Assembly: GCF_041381155.1 (NCBI RefSeq)
Contig: NC_091138.1
Location: forward strand, 32,543,604 to 32,607,603
Direction: 5' to 3'
From: Argopecten irradians
Taxonomy: Eukaryota; Mollusca; Bivalvia; Pectinida; Pectinidae
DNA: 64,000 nucleotides
The notes below the pieces were generated by a model. It searched no databases. It saw nothing but the letters and a program-made list of their open reading frames with translations, and had not been told where the DNA came from. Of the stretch, positions 51,801-63,591 are shown in pieces. Within the stretch, counting starts at the first letter, position 1, and each line of letters starts with the position of its first letter. Position numbers and translations under genes: made by a program.

Positions 51801-53183
51801 TTAATTATGCTCTTTTTAAAGTCATAGCATATCACCGATACTTTGCTCTTTAATATAACAGAGCCCATGCTTTGAGTATTATAATATTCTTAATATTGTT
51901 AATCTTTATTTAATTTCTTAGTGCAAAATATACTCTCGCAAACACTCATTCTTTCCCTGTGCTATTCAAGACTGGAAGGCACTTCCTCCAGATCTTGCAT
52001 CGTTAAAATCTTTAAACTCTTCCTGTTTAAATTACATTTCCCATATCTCCACTATTTGTTTAGCCTTCTCTGTACATAAATACACCTATCAAACATATAT
52101 GACATGATCTTCAATACATCTGTGGAGATGTAGATATTGATAGTTTTAAATTATCAATATACATAACATTTTAAAATGCATTTACAAAATTTACAAGGAT
52201 CTTTTTTGAATTATACACATATATTAAGACATCTAAGGTTATAATATACTGAAAAATCATCATGAGCAATAATGTGAAAAGATAAAAAAGCAAAAACATT
52301 TTGGGTATAACATAGGCTAGTGTAGCGTCATTGATTAGGCCTAAAAAAATGTATGTTTCAGGTACCCCTACCTACCCTAGTTTTTACTTCCAACCCTAGC
52401 TATTTTATCACACTTTTTCAAAACAAAAATGTTGTGTGTGAAGTTGTCAACTTAGATTTTTACGCATGCGCTAAGTTTATCCACATAAAGTTCAATTTCG
52501 AATAGGGTAATGAGAAATTAAAGACTTCTAGCTAGCCTAAAGCCTGAATGACAAATTACATGTATTATTAAATTACTTTGTAATGTAGTAATAAAGCCAC
52601 TTATATATAACTCCTCCCCCACCCCTCCTAAAAAAATAAAATAAAAATCCCGACCGACCTACCCTATATTTTTCAGTCATGTAACCTGAAACATACATAT
52701 AATGTTTTGGCCTTTGTTTGACAATATCTTTAATATGTGCAATGTGTGGGTCTTTTGGTGTCATCTGATTGACACTGTTGGAACTTATAAAAATACCTTA
52801 TGATAGTATAACTACACCATCTATCAATTTGAGCACGAAACCAATTCAAGTTATCGATATAAACACCTAATTACATGTATTATAGAGGGCCAAATCTAGT
52901 ACACTTCGAAAATCTTTACAAGTTACGAACTAGGCCTACATGCATGATGCAAACATGATTCTGTTTCTCATCATCACCCATGCAGTTTAGTTGTAAAGTG
53001 TAAGCAATTTATATAATGAGATGGTCATTAGAAATTAGTATCTTATATTATTCTGTTATTAAAGCTACAAGATTTAATTCTGGTGCGACAGTATAATTAC
53101 CTCAAGCTGCCGAACATTCCCATAAAACCAATTACTTTTTGTCCACATGATCGGAAAAGACGACCGAAACCGCGGAGTGCCAT
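39877..53183 (-). CDS. PGS1: CDP-diacylglycerol-glycerol-3-phosphate 3-phosphatidyltransferase, mitochondrial (PGS1)
   Basis: This enzyme joins CDP-diacylglycerol to glycerol-3-phosphate, making phosphatidylglycerophosphate for cardiolipin at the inner mitochondrial membrane. Coding exons, minus strand: 53183-53101; 48581-48413 or its duplicate 46813-46645; 47710-47633 or its duplicate 45942-45865; 44745-44456; 44150-43969; 42500-42196; 41382-41157; 40558-40476; 39996-39877 (TGA). All junctions are GT/AG with matching phases, giving 511 residues against 556 in human as I recall. The start MALRGFGRLFRSCG is basic and amphipathic, as in a mitochondrial presequence. LLDFVRGSRGR and HMKMYLFD (residues 193-200, a HxKx4D PLD-type motif) lie in exon 4. 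DTWVYPLVQMGPF and GYFNLTEDYM lie in exon 6, and NGFFGAKGVSGAVP and FHVKGLW (second, degenerate HxK) in exon 7. The end MWVKYVTRACRTFF matches the family C-terminus. Confidence 0.95.
42575..42752. mobile_element. MITE in PGS1 intron 5, 178 bp
   Basis: Arms of about 50 bases are near-perfect inverse copies, for example CCACGTGATACCCGATAAC at the left and GTTATCGGGTATCACGTGG at the right. The outer ends are AATGGGAATCATTCACG and CGTGAATTAATCCCATT. The centre is about 75 bp. Each arm carries a CACGTG palindrome. It lies 75 bp upstream, in gene orientation, of the exon 6 acceptor. Confidence 0.85.
43155..43847. repeat. Tandem array in PGS1 intron 5, unit about 49 bp
   Basis: About 14 copies of ACACAATATACAGGGATCTG then GATTAGACAAGGGTCAGTTT and TGACAAGTT. 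Frequent variants are TTAGACAAGG/TTACACAAGG, CAGGGATC/CAGTGATC and a few one- or two-base indels. The array ends about 120 bp before exon 5 (43969). Confidence 0.93.
45325..45797 (+). repeat. G-rich tandem array in PGS1 intron 3, unit about 69 bp
   Basis: About seven units of GGTGGGGAGGAGAGAGGAGG then GGAGGGGAGGAAGGGAATGT and AACTTATACAGTATCCATCA plus TTCATTTAC. It is preceded by GAGGGAGGGAGGGAGG. Because 69 is a multiple of 3, long open frames run through all copies (for example 45389-45838 on +). They are repeat artefacts. The clustered G runs on + could form G-quadruplexes. Confidence 0.92.
45814..47365 (-). repeat. PGS1: PGS1 segmental duplication, copy A (1552 bp; exons 2 and 3)
   Basis: This copy contains exon 2 (46813-46645, with KHSFSWIGSKTPCFGINGHQ) and exon 3 (45942-45865, MRVKQAKKRVVLASLYLGTG), plus flanking intron. 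Against copy B I see two substitutions (near 45850 and 47023), one 7-bp indel near 46850 and one 1-bp indel near 47311. The coding exons are identical. Confidence 0.95.
47366..47581 (+). mobile_element. Truncated interspersed repeat at the duplication junction
   Basis: It begins CAAGAGGCCCAGAGGGCC, then GCTCACCTGG, and later GGGCCCCACCCCTCCTGCCC. This resembles the 5' part of the 36124 repeat, cut short. It sits exactly between the two PGS1 duplicate copies and in neither of them. Confidence 0.7.
47582..49125 (-). repeat. PGS1: PGS1 segmental duplication, copy B (1544 bp; exons 2 and 3)
   Basis: Near-identical to 45814-47365. It contains exon 2 (48581-48413) and exon 3 (47710-47633), both with intact splice sites and the same lengths (169 and 78 nt) as in copy A. 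Confidence 0.95.
49846..50217. mobile_element. MITE with TTTAA target, copy 2 (intact-looking)
   Basis: TTTAA at 49846-49850 and 50213-50217 flank a 362-bp element. The ends are AGATGCTCCACTGCCGACAG and, reversed, GATGCTCCACTGCTGACAAA. It belongs to the 31849 family in the opposite orientation and lies in PGS1 intron 1. Confidence 0.88.
50391..50735. mobile_element. MITE of the TTTAA family, copy 3 (right end lost)
   Basis: It starts TTAAAATGCTCCACCGCTGAC and matches copy 2 in inverse orientation through GATGAATATCATTAATGCTC. The terminal inverted repeat at the right is missing. It sits 174 bp from copy 2, so the two could form a large imperfect hairpin. Confidence 0.85.
51105..51645. repeat. 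Tandem array in PGS1 intron 1, unit 47 bp, about 11 copies
   Basis: The unit is CCTCACTCACCAGTGACCTC then CTCAATAGGATATAGGTTTG and GATTATA. Copies are virtually identical. One partial duplication near 51250-51290 repeats only CCTCACTCACCAGTGACCTC. It is unrelated in sequence to the other 47-bp array at 33.96 kb. Confidence 0.93.
52338..52712. mobile_element. MITE-like inverted-repeat element, 375 bp
   Basis: The left end GGCCTAAAAAAATGTATG then TTTCAGGTACC is matched inversely at the right by TAACCTGAAACATACATA and GTTTTGGCC. Further in, CCTACCCTA occurs near both ends in direct orientation. The arms are diverged, so the element is fairly old. No target duplication is evident. Confidence 0.6.
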
Positions 53184-53573
53184 GTTGTTTATTCCGACAC
53201 GGACTATTTCGATGCGCTGGAGGCTATCCGAACAGTAAAACATTTAAATGATTCTACACGGCCTTCGCGTCATTCCGTAAGTGCTCGTTGAGTCATTGTC
53301 GCTTACACGCTTTATGGTTTACACAGCAGACGGAACTCCCCGAATCGTTCCGATTTGGGCGGAATGTCACGATACCTGCGTCTCGTGTTTATCGCAACTA
53401 ATAGCAACGGCTACCATTACCAACGGGAGAAGGGAGAAGAGTAGGAGGATTGGCGATTTCACCGTGGCCTCCCTACTCGAAGGGGACAACAAAGTCGGAA
53501 ATATTTCAAGACAGGGAATGCAGCTATAAAATTGTTTCAATTTGATTGAGTTTTCGCACACCAAAAAGTCACC
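53184..53573. promoter_or_regulatory. Head-to-head PGS1/DNAH intergenic region (candidate bidirectional promoter)
   Basis: Only 390 bp separate the two start codons, which face away from each other. The segment must contain both 5' UTRs and both promoters. It is richer in G+C and CpG than the surrounding introns and shows no obvious TATA box. An open frame at 53281-53529 carries no recognised motif and is read as 5' UTR. Confidence 0.6.
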
Positions 53574-56500
53574 ATGGCGTCCGATTTGGAACTCGGCGAC
53601 GCTCGAGTCGAGTTCATTGCTGACTATGTCATCAAAACACTGAAAGTTAAGCCTGATAAGTTTTCAAAAATGTACAGTCAAGAGGAAACAAAGATGATGT
53701 TCTTGGAATTTTTTGACAAACCAGAACATATTTCTTTGGTAGTAATTTCATCTGCCAGTGGTGCTTTGAGCATTCAATACGAATGGCCAGCAAATCCCAA
53801 AGCAAAAGCATGTTACTTTGTGAAGAGAGGAAAGGAAAATGTCCAGAAAGACGGAGATCTCAGGAAAAGTTTCATTTATGGTGATTTATCATATGCACCA
53901 TTGGACCAACTTTCTGCTTTTGTTGATGAGGTAATCATGGTTGATCTTCCTGGGGTTTATTATTCAAGTTTCAATAATCAATTGTATTAGATAAAGAGCA
54001 AAAATATTTTAATCTACTAACAATAGTAATATTAGGATATGATGTACGGCGCTGATGACAATATTATATTAAAAGTATTTATATGCCCTGTGATAAAGGC
54101 ATGCAAATGGGGCTGGTAGAGATGTCTGGCAATCAGTTCTTGCCAAGTACCAATTATACGATTGTAAATTGACAAGAATCAATTGAAACAAGGTAAGAGA
54201 TGTTTATACATATATAGTTACAGTTTGCACTGACATGGACTCAATAACCATGCTTTCTAGTATTATCATTATCAGTGTATAATGTTAGCACAACACGGCG
54301 GGATTCTATTGTTACGCAAGGACGTCCTTGTGTTACGTATATGATAGTCGATGGCGTAGCAACGTGGGGTCATGACCCCACTTTTGGCGGGAACATAAGA
54401 ATGACTTGATTCCAATCAGCTGTTCAATCGAATTCGTTGACAATGACGGGAGAGAAAAAAAAATATGGGTATTTTAATAAAAATATGCAACTGCCGCTGT
54501 AAAAGATAATATTCATTTACTTGAAAAACTGTAAATATAATGAATAGATGTTTATTTTGTTGAGGTTATGAGGGTAAAATGATAATGGAGTCCGTGTAAA
54601 TTTTATGTAACCCGGCTTCATTATCATTATACCCTCATAACCTCAACAAAATAAACATCTATTCCTTAAGTAAATTGCCACTTCTTCATCTTCTTCTTGG
54701 TACAAGACCAGACAGTCAATATTCATGATTTGTGGTCTATAGGAACTTGTATCTGTTACTGAAGCATTTGTTCAATATCAGGAATTAATGATGTAAAATG
54801 TTGCTTTTACAGGTACTTGTTCCCCTGCTTTCAAACGACAGGAACCATGAGCAGTGGCCTCAGGTGGTCTCCAACGATGTTACTCGCCATGTGCACAATT
54901 TGAAAAGCAATGTGTATGTTGTGTCTGGCCAAGCAAAGGGGAAAACACTGTTGCCATTGCCAGTGGGAGCAGAACGAGTGGAACAAGCTGATGAAGACAA
55001 GTATGTATGCAGTAATGTATATATAGAAATAATACTACAATTTGAAAAAAAATTTACAATTTTTTTTGCCCACACGGTTGGAATTACTTCCTTGTCCCGT
55101 ATTATATATATATAAAATGCCAGTAGAGCCTTGATGCTTATTAAGTTTACAAATTTTTAAATAAACAAGTTTGTATTCTTCAAAATGCTTTATAGTTATT
55201 AATTTGTAGGTAATCCTATTGAAGCCTTAATGCTTTTTTACACATGTATAAGTTTGTATTAATGATTATTATTGATTTTCATTCAGGGATTCATTTGACA
55301 GAACATTGATTCATGCCATTGAGTCAGTAATCATTGAGTGGACTCATCAGATCAGAGATGTGCTCAAACGAGATTCTGCTCAGCCTATCCTTGAAGGTCT
55401 ACATCCTACACCATTTGTGGAAATTGAGTTTTGGAAAAACAAGGCTACAAACTTAGAGTGCATATATGACCAGGTAAAAAATCATTGCAAATGCTATTTG
55501 TATGATATGAATAATGACTGTACATAGTCATGTTAAAGATGGACTTTCAACCAACCAAATAAAAATGATTCTAGATCTGTTTGCTTTTTTAAATGCCTTA
55601 CAACTATTAGAATGATAGCTCGTGAAAATGTCAACCCATATTTATAAATTAAACTGAAATCCATCAAGTGATTAATTCAAATGTGCAGTTCTAGAATACA
55701 ATTAAGCAATTTGTTAAATCATTAAGTTAAATAGGGAAAAAATGCAAAATTAATCTAGAAATGGTACGTTTGTATCTAAAATTTCATTTTCCTTTCTTTC
55801 AATATATTAACATTTTCGTTCTTTTAGCTCCGGGACTCCAAAGTAAGAAAGATGGCAGAATTGTTGGAACGTACACAGAGCAGCTACTTCCCGACTTTCA
55901 AAGACATCTTCAGAGATGTTGTGGCCGGTATGTATGCTGGAATAATTTCAGAATACCTACAACTCCAAAATTGGGGGGGGGGGGGGGGGGGGGGAAAGGA
56001 AATGAATTTGAATTAGCATGACACTTAATTAGTATATACCATTTCATAATTTAGTAGTCATAAATTGCATTGATATCCAAGGGGTTACCGTGGCCAAATG
56101 CAAGGTTAAAAGTTGTTTTTCTCTGGGTTTTCTGGCTTCCTTTCACTTTCTCAACCTGGCACAACCATAAATGACCCTTACAATTAGATGGATGTTTAAC
56201 TCTAATTAACTCCAAACCACACATTAATATTAGATAATTGTCTTTGTTTCAGCTCTTACGGAAGCTCAAGACATCAACATGTACATGACACCTCTGAGAC
56301 ATCACTTTGAAGACTATGAACAAGCCGAGTTTGATGAGAGCATCCCACTGTTGGCCCCTATGATGCAGACTGTTTGTCTGGTGTGGTCTCACTCGCAATA
56401 TTACAACACCCCAGCCAGGATCATCGTCCTGCTCAAGGAAATATGCAACATGTTTATCAACATGGTAATTATTAATTTATGCAAGTACAGATTAAATACC

Positions 56501-59500
56501 AAGACACTGACTTAATCCCAAAGAGAAAATAGAGCAAACTCTTTTTAGATATTAGATATATATATTTGATTTGCAGATGCATAATTGGGAGAAAGGAAGA
56601 CATTATTAAAAAAAAACACCAAAAAACAAAAAAAATTCTTGTATACTCACTTCATTAAATCTTTAAAAGCTTAATTTTATTCATATTGTCTGCATTCATA
56701 TTCCTATGAGTGCCAAATGGTAATTTTGGTGTCATTGAACTGATTTGTATTCTGAACATATACTTTTTCATAGTTAACAAATATGGAAATGAAATTTTTG
56801 ATTTGTTAAAAAAAGTGTATCTATTTTGCAAAAAAAAAAAAAAAATTATTGTGAAAAAAATATTATAATATATAAGGGTAATCTTCAGTTTACTTCATTG
56901 AATGCATTTATTTTTCTAGGCATCAAATTACTTGGAACCAACAGAGATTTTCAAGGGTGAGCTGGAAGAAACAATTGAGAAAGTACGAAAGGCTTGCGAT
57001 GTTCTCAATGCATTCAAGGCCACATATGATGAGCATAAGAACAAACTGAAGAGCTACTTTCCAGAAGGCACTGAGCCAAGGCTTTGGGAATTTGCTCCCA
57101 AACTTGTATTTGCAAGATACGACAAATTCCTTGAGAGAGTTGAAACTGTGAAGGTACTTAAAAACAAAATGACATTTTGTTTTGTTCAGAGAGGAGCGTT
57201 GACATAATAATTAACTCATTTATCCCTGTAAATCAAAAATGAACTCTCTTTGCCATTAAATTGGAAGAGTTTAACTGTGTCTACAGGGGTGTAAGACATT
57301 AAAGGTTAAGATTTTGTTATTGATCTTTAATATATTGTACATTGTTTTATTCAATAGTTCTTAACGTAATATTGTAGTAAAACTGTCCCTGTATTCTCAA
57401 TTCAGAAGAATTTTCGATTACACAATATTACCTTTGCTGTTTGACCTAATCTAATGATTAACTTTGTTAGGAATTGATGGAGACAGCTCTTGAGTTCATG
57501 AAGCTAGAGAAGATAGAATTGGGAGGTATAAAGGGAAAGATGCTCAGTCAGCAAGTCGTTCAGCTATTTGAAGAGTTCAACGCCCAGTACAAGGTGTTTA
57601 CAGAAAAGAGCTATGACTGTCTTGACCCAGCCAGCAACGTAAGTAACCACTTTTATCATTAAACATTTTTGCCAGGTGAGAAGGTATGAGTAATTGTAAA
57701 GATGAACATTTTATCACCAATAGCCATATAAACAAAGTTTAAATATTGGCAGTGAAACTATTAATTCCTGCGTTATTTTAAAACTTTTTTTGCAAATTTG
57801 CTATAAATACTTTTTGAAGAAAACTGATTCTTTGTAACCCCAGCTCTGATGTTTTGCATTAAAAAAAAACTTAGCTTATATATAATGTGCATTGATTTTA
57901 ATTTGTCATGATACGCCTTTATGCTTTTTGATATATTTCGACAGGAATTCCAAGATGACTACAACCTATTCTTGGAGAAAGTTTTTGACTTTGATAGAAG
58001 ACTTGCTACCATCATCTGTCAAGGCTTTGATGACTGTTCAGGTCTGGAGGCGCAATTCAAGGTAATATTAAATGAAAATAATTTTGATGATGACATTTAA
58101 GTCTCCAACAATTTTAGAACATGATACATAAATGAAAATGTTTTGTTTTATGACTAATTTAAATTTGAAAATGTTTTCTTTGTATATGGACATTCCTGCA
58201 TATCTGGTAAAGTAAATCAATTTATTAAAAAAAAACAAGTAGATCTTTTTGGTAGGTTTTGTTTCTTAATAAATTATAATACTGATAAGGTGACCGATTG
58301 GCCTACATGCATACTTATACTTATAATTTTAAATGTTCCTTAACCCAGAACACAATAAAAAAAACAACCTTTAATTGGATTTATTTGTAGCTGTTGGACA
58401 TTATGGGCAGTCTGCTGGAGAGAGAAATGATCAAGAAGGACTTTGAAGAGAAATACCCCATGGTGATTGCCACATTCCATAGGGAACTGGACATGGTAAA
58501 GGTAATCTACGATAAACAGATGGACATCAAAGAAAGCCAAGGAAAGGCTTCTATCCACAAGAACATGCCAAAAGTCTCCGGTAGTCTGCGTTGGGCTCAG
58601 GAGCTTCGGGAGAGAATCACAATCCCTATGGGCAATTTTAAGCATTTAGATCACCCGTAAGTATTTTATCTCCCTGTGGATTGAAGGGAGACAACTCCTG
58701 ATTAATACGGGTTCATCTGTTTCTTGTTAAGTGCTTATTTTTATCCTTGAAGATCCTTTTTTGTTTAATGCTACAATGCCTATATAGGTTGCAATAAGGA
58801 TCCTTTGGGTCAAAATTTCAAAAAGTGCAAATGAGTAATTATTTTTAACTTTGACCAATGGTAATTTATTTGACTTGTTCTTTTGTTGAATGATTAAATA
58901 AACTTATCTTACTAAGACTTCACAACACTTATGCTCAAATTTAAATGGTCTAAAAGTGAGCCACTACAATTCTCCTATCTTGATCATTCTGATATTGAAT
59001 CTTAAACATGTTTGTGCCTATATTTTCAAGAAAAAAAAAATGTGCAGCAGAACCTGCCAAAAAATTATTGAAATTAAACAGCAACATGTTAATTTATGTT
59101 TAACTAATTATTTTTTAAACAGATGTATGCAGTCTGAAGATGCCAAACTAGTTTTCACCAAGTATGAAGAAATGTTACAACTCTTGAGTGGGTAAGTATC
59201 CGTAAGCTACTGGTTGTATCATATTGTAAAGATCACTTCATAGACCAAGGTAACAAATAGGAATACCTTGTACTTAGTTCAAGTATGCTTAATTCAAATA
59301 CTGTGATAGCACAAAATCTTACAATGGTCCCTCTGACTTTGAGTTAACACAGTTTTGCTATAATTATAATTATCAGTTATATGATGGAATTATTGGTTAT
59401 AAGATGATGATGGAAATTCAATATTTGCATCTGTTTAGTTGTTGACCAAGAGACCACCGGGGTGAATATTAATGGAGAAATTTTGTTTTACAGTTGGGAT

Positions 59501-62500
59501 GAGGACATCTACAAGGAATGGATTGCCGGTGTCAGCGAGGCTTGTTCTTTCAATCTCAGCCAATCGCTGCTGATGAGGAATGAAGAAACCAAATTGGTTT
59601 CAGTGAACTTTGACCCTCAGTTAACTGCTGTATTGCGAGAAGTGAAGTATTTGGAAGCTCGTGAGAAAGAAGAAATTCCAGAAAGTGCAAGTAGCATATT
59701 TAAAAGAAACGATACACTCTGGAAGTTTGTTACCAATCTTGACTTGACTGTACATCTATATAACAAAGTACGTAAGACCATTCTGGAAGTGGAATTCCCT
59801 CTAATCGAAAGCCAACTCCAGGACATCGACCGGGAGCTGGAACAAGCCGAAAAAACCATGAACTGGAATGGAGAAGGTAATTACAGATGACTTAACAGCT
59901 AAATCATATCTGATTGGCTACGATGAAATTACAGCCAATCTGATTGGCTAAACAAAAGCCTGAATCTAAGATTGTTTTATGATCCAAGAGCCTAGATTAT
60001 GGGTTCACCCACCACCTTACCTTGGCAAACCTTTTTAAAAATGAAACATCTCTTGTTAAAAAAACTAAAGTACCAGTTAGAATTCATTTGAGTTTAAACA
60101 GGAGTTAGTTGAACAGGATAAAGTATATAGAGTGACCTGAATATAAATTTTACTTGAATTTTTTTCAAATGTAGAAAAACAAATCATCCATTCTAATTTA
60201 ATTAACATATGACTTTTTGTCATATAATTTACAAAATCCTCATGTCATTGGTAAATATTTGTTTACCCAATTAGGTGTGTGGGAATATATTGAGAAAACA
60301 AGAGACCATGTGATTGACTTGGAATCCAGAGTTCAAAAGGCTAAGGATAATGTGGAAGAAATAAAAAAACTGATGAACACATGGAGTAAATTGCCTCTGT
60401 TTGAGAGGAAAGAAGATAAGCATGATACTCTTCTCAACTTGGAGGACAGGAAAGATCGCATCAACAAACGTTACACAGAGATCAAGAATGTTGGAAACAA
60501 AATACATGAGCTGCTAAAGGTAAATTTCCAAGAGGAGAGTGTCAGTTCTATAATTGCATATTATAGTTATCTGCCCTTGGGGATAGTCATGATTTTAAGT
60601 GTAACATCATATTTTTAAAGGGAAATGATATAATTTTCAAATACCATCTCATAAAGTCATAATTGATACCTTCAGGAATGGACAGATAACTGTTATATGC
60701 AAAAACAGAAGATGTGAAACTCAAACTATCTTAAACAATTTAAAGATTCTAAAGATGATAACTAAGCATACCCAGTTTAATATTTTTCTTTCTTTGTTTA
60801 GAAACATGTTTTTAAAAAGAATATTTTTTAAATTTTCAGCAAAATCTTGAATTTTTCAAAGCTGATGCCTCATCTGATGTGTGGAAGGCATATGTAGACT
60901 ATGTTGATGAAATGATTGTTGATGGATTCTACGCTAGCATCCACTGCAGTGTGAAATTTATGTTAGATAATACAGACAGCAAAAACAACCCCGATTCTCT
61001 GTTTGAGGCCATGCTGGAGCTTCAGGCTCCAGAGATGGTCTTCCAACCATCGCTGGATTATGGTGTGGCTGATGGTTTCTATGACCTTGTCGATGGTCTT
61101 ATTGGTGACATTTACAAACAAGCTTCCCTGATACCACGTCTGGCCGCTCACAGCGGACAGGAACACTATCAGCCAGATCTAGAGGACATGGAAGAGTTGT
61201 CAGAAATGAGACAGGAACTGATGGACCGCATCACAAACATTATGAACAAGGCATGCGAGTACAGAAATTCATTTGATAACTATTCTTACCTATGGACGGA
61301 TGACAGGAACGAGTTCATGCGACAGTTCTTGTTGTACAACCATGTTCTTACCACAGAGGAAATCGAGGCTCACGCTGAAAATGGTGTACCAGAGAGTCCT
61401 CCAACTCTTAAGCAATTCAAAGAGCAGGTATGTCATAAAATATTCATCAAAATTTTTATTTCATAACTGTGTCAACGAGAGTCTCAGGTGATCTATTGTA
61501 ATCGCATCTTCGCCTCTTATGAAAGATATTTACAAAAAGTTTAAAAGACAAAGTCTATTGACAATTTTTACCTGAATAGAATTCCAACTTGCGACTCAAC
61601 ATGGGTTGATGAATGAAATTAATTTTATACAATATACCTTTTAGTACCTGACTTAGGTGAAGAGGTTTTGTTTTAATAGATAGGGACAGGGGAGATAATT
61701 ACACAGCTCATTTATTGACTTTTTCAGATTGACACATATGAGAAGATCTATGAAGAAGCTGAGCATGTGGAACCAATAATGATATTTGAGACTTGGTTCA
61801 GAGTGAACTCAAAGCCATTCAAACAAGCTCTACTGAACACAATCAAGAGATGGAGCTTCATGTTCAAACAGCATCTGATTGACCACGTCACAAACAGGTA
61901 TGTCAGGACATCTGGATAAAATGTTTTATAACACTTAAAAAAGTTAGCAATTTTTGTCAGTAACTTGAAATTAATGATCATGATCGTAATGACCCACTAA
62001 CCTCTCAGCTTAAAGGTCATAATTAGCTCATTTAACCCCGAAGACGCATTTGAACTCTTCTTATTCGAAGGTAGGAACAGTTGATTATGAATCTACAACA
62101 GGTTGTTAATCGACATTGGTCGTTTTCTTGGCTATACTTGTAAGCTTCCCTTTGCTCAGATCATCTATATATTAGATATAAATTCATTACTGAACACCAT
62201 GACAAAATATTAAAATCTGATTTTATGATTGTAGTTTACGTGAACTTGGTGACTTCATCAAGACAACAGATGGCGGCCTCACAAAACCTGTGGAGGAAGG
62301 AGATTACAACGGACTTGTGGAGTGTATGGGTTATCTGTTCGCTGTCAAGGAGCGCCAAGCTACTACTGATGAAATGTTTGAACCACTCAAACAGACCATT
62401 GAACTTCTGAAGACCTACGAACAGGAAATGCCCGAGGAGGTTCATTTACAGTTGCAGGTAAGATTGACACCGTTGCACTTTTCAGATTTATTATCTTAAC

Positions 62501-63591
62501 ATCTGAACTATTTGCTAAGGGTTTTTTTAAGAATGTGTTTTAATTTACATAAAAATTATATACTTTATAATACACTTTTTTTTTCAAGTGGTTTTTTTTC
62601 AGATTAATAATAAATTTAAAAAAAAAAGTTAAAATATATTCAAAATGAAATTTTCAAAATTTCATATTTTATCTAAAATGCTTGCAGGAGTTGCCAGAAC
62701 AGTGGAACAACACAAAGAAGATTGGAATCACCGTGAAACAACAAGTCGCACCACTACAGGCTACCGAGGTGGCCAACATCCGTAGGAAGACTGCGACCTT
62801 CGATGTGAACCAGCACAAGTTCAGAGAAAAGTTCAGAAGCATTCCACCTTTCCGATATGATTGTGAAAAGCCCTATCAACACATTGACAAAGTAACTATG
62901 ATAACTTGTTCCTTCAGTCTTCTAGTCAGGGCTTTTATTTCATTATATAAATGGTTTGTTTGTTCATTTTAAATCAGTTTCATTGTTTTTAATTATATCA
63001 TAGATATTTTCAATCCAAATTTTGTGACAATTTGCCTCATATTTTATTAAATTATTCTAAAAATATGATAATTCAAAACCTTTCTCCAATGTTCTTTGCT
63101 AAAATGTCGTTCTTGATCCTGTATGTCTTGTAAGTCGTTAAACTAACGAACAATTATTAACAGACTGGTATTGTTTATAATTATTTAAGTACCATGAGGA
63201 GATAGCAGGCATGGAGAAGAACATGGGTGACTTGCTAGACTCTGCTGGTCTATTTGAAGTCAACGTGCCAGACTTCAAACAGCTGAAGCAGTGTCGTAAG
63301 GAGATCAAACTACTGAAGACGCTGTGGGATTACATTATAATGGTACGCAGCAGCATTGACGACTGGAAGACAACTCCATGGAAGGACATCAATGTCGACC
63401 AGATGGACATGGACAGCAAGAAGTTTGCCAAGGATATCCGAACACTAGACAAGGAAATGAGAGCCTGGGATTCCTATCTCGGACTGGAAAACACCGTCAA
63501 GAACATGTTGACTTCTCTGAGGGCTGTCAGTGAACTCCAGAACCCTGCCATTCGTGACCGCCATTGGCAACAACTTATGGCTGCTACAAAG
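53574..63591 (+). CDS. DNAH17: Axonemal dynein heavy chain, DNAH17-like (5' 17 coding exons)
   Basis: This is a motor subunit of ciliary outer dynein arms. The ATG has a strong context (CACCATGG). Exons: 53574-53930, 54813-55000, 55287-55473, 55828-55927, 56253-56464, 56920-57153, 57471-57638, 57945-58061, 58391-58656, 59123-59191, 59494-59876, 60275-60519, 60840-61427, 61728-61897, 62235-62457, 62688-62891, 63190-63591. All junctions are GT/AG with consistent phase, giving 1371 residues, about 30% of a usual 4400-4500. They cover the N-terminal tail (DHC_N1) and the start of the linker (DHC_N2); the AAA motor lies beyond the window. Telling motifs are KGKTLLPLP, HQIRDVLKRDSAQ, YYNTPARIIVLL, HKNMPKVSGSLRWAQEL, SPPTLKQFKEQIDTYEKIYEE, FEPLKQTIELLKTYEQEMPE and RAVSELQNPAIRDRHWQQLM. 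HQIRDVL.KDSAQ, KLEKIELGG and the N-terminal KPDKFSK favour DNAH17 over DNAH9/11, but orthology is by eye. The gene runs off the right edge. Confidence 0.93.
54542..54664. repeat. Long palindrome in DNAH intron 1
   Basis: Arms of about 50 bp are inverted copies: GAATAGATGTTTATTTTGTT then GAGGTTATGAGGGTA at the left, and TACCCTCATAACCTCAAC then AAAATAAACATCTATTC at the right. The spacer is about 25 bp. The length and symmetry fit a small fold-back MITE. No target duplication is clear. Confidence 0.85.
55973..55994 (+). repeat. Poly-G tract, 22 bases, in DNAH intron 4
   Basis: An uninterrupted run of 22 G lies 45 bp after the exon 4 donor. Its exact length is unreliable in most sequencing. It could form a G-quadruplex on the coding strand and in the nascent RNA. 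Confidence 0.9.

Noticed and set aside
53281-53529. 82-codon plus-strand open frame before the dynein start
   Set aside because: It has no family motif, is not in a position to splice into the dynein frame, and overlaps the shared promoter/5' UTR region. The dynein N-terminus starts naturally at 53574.
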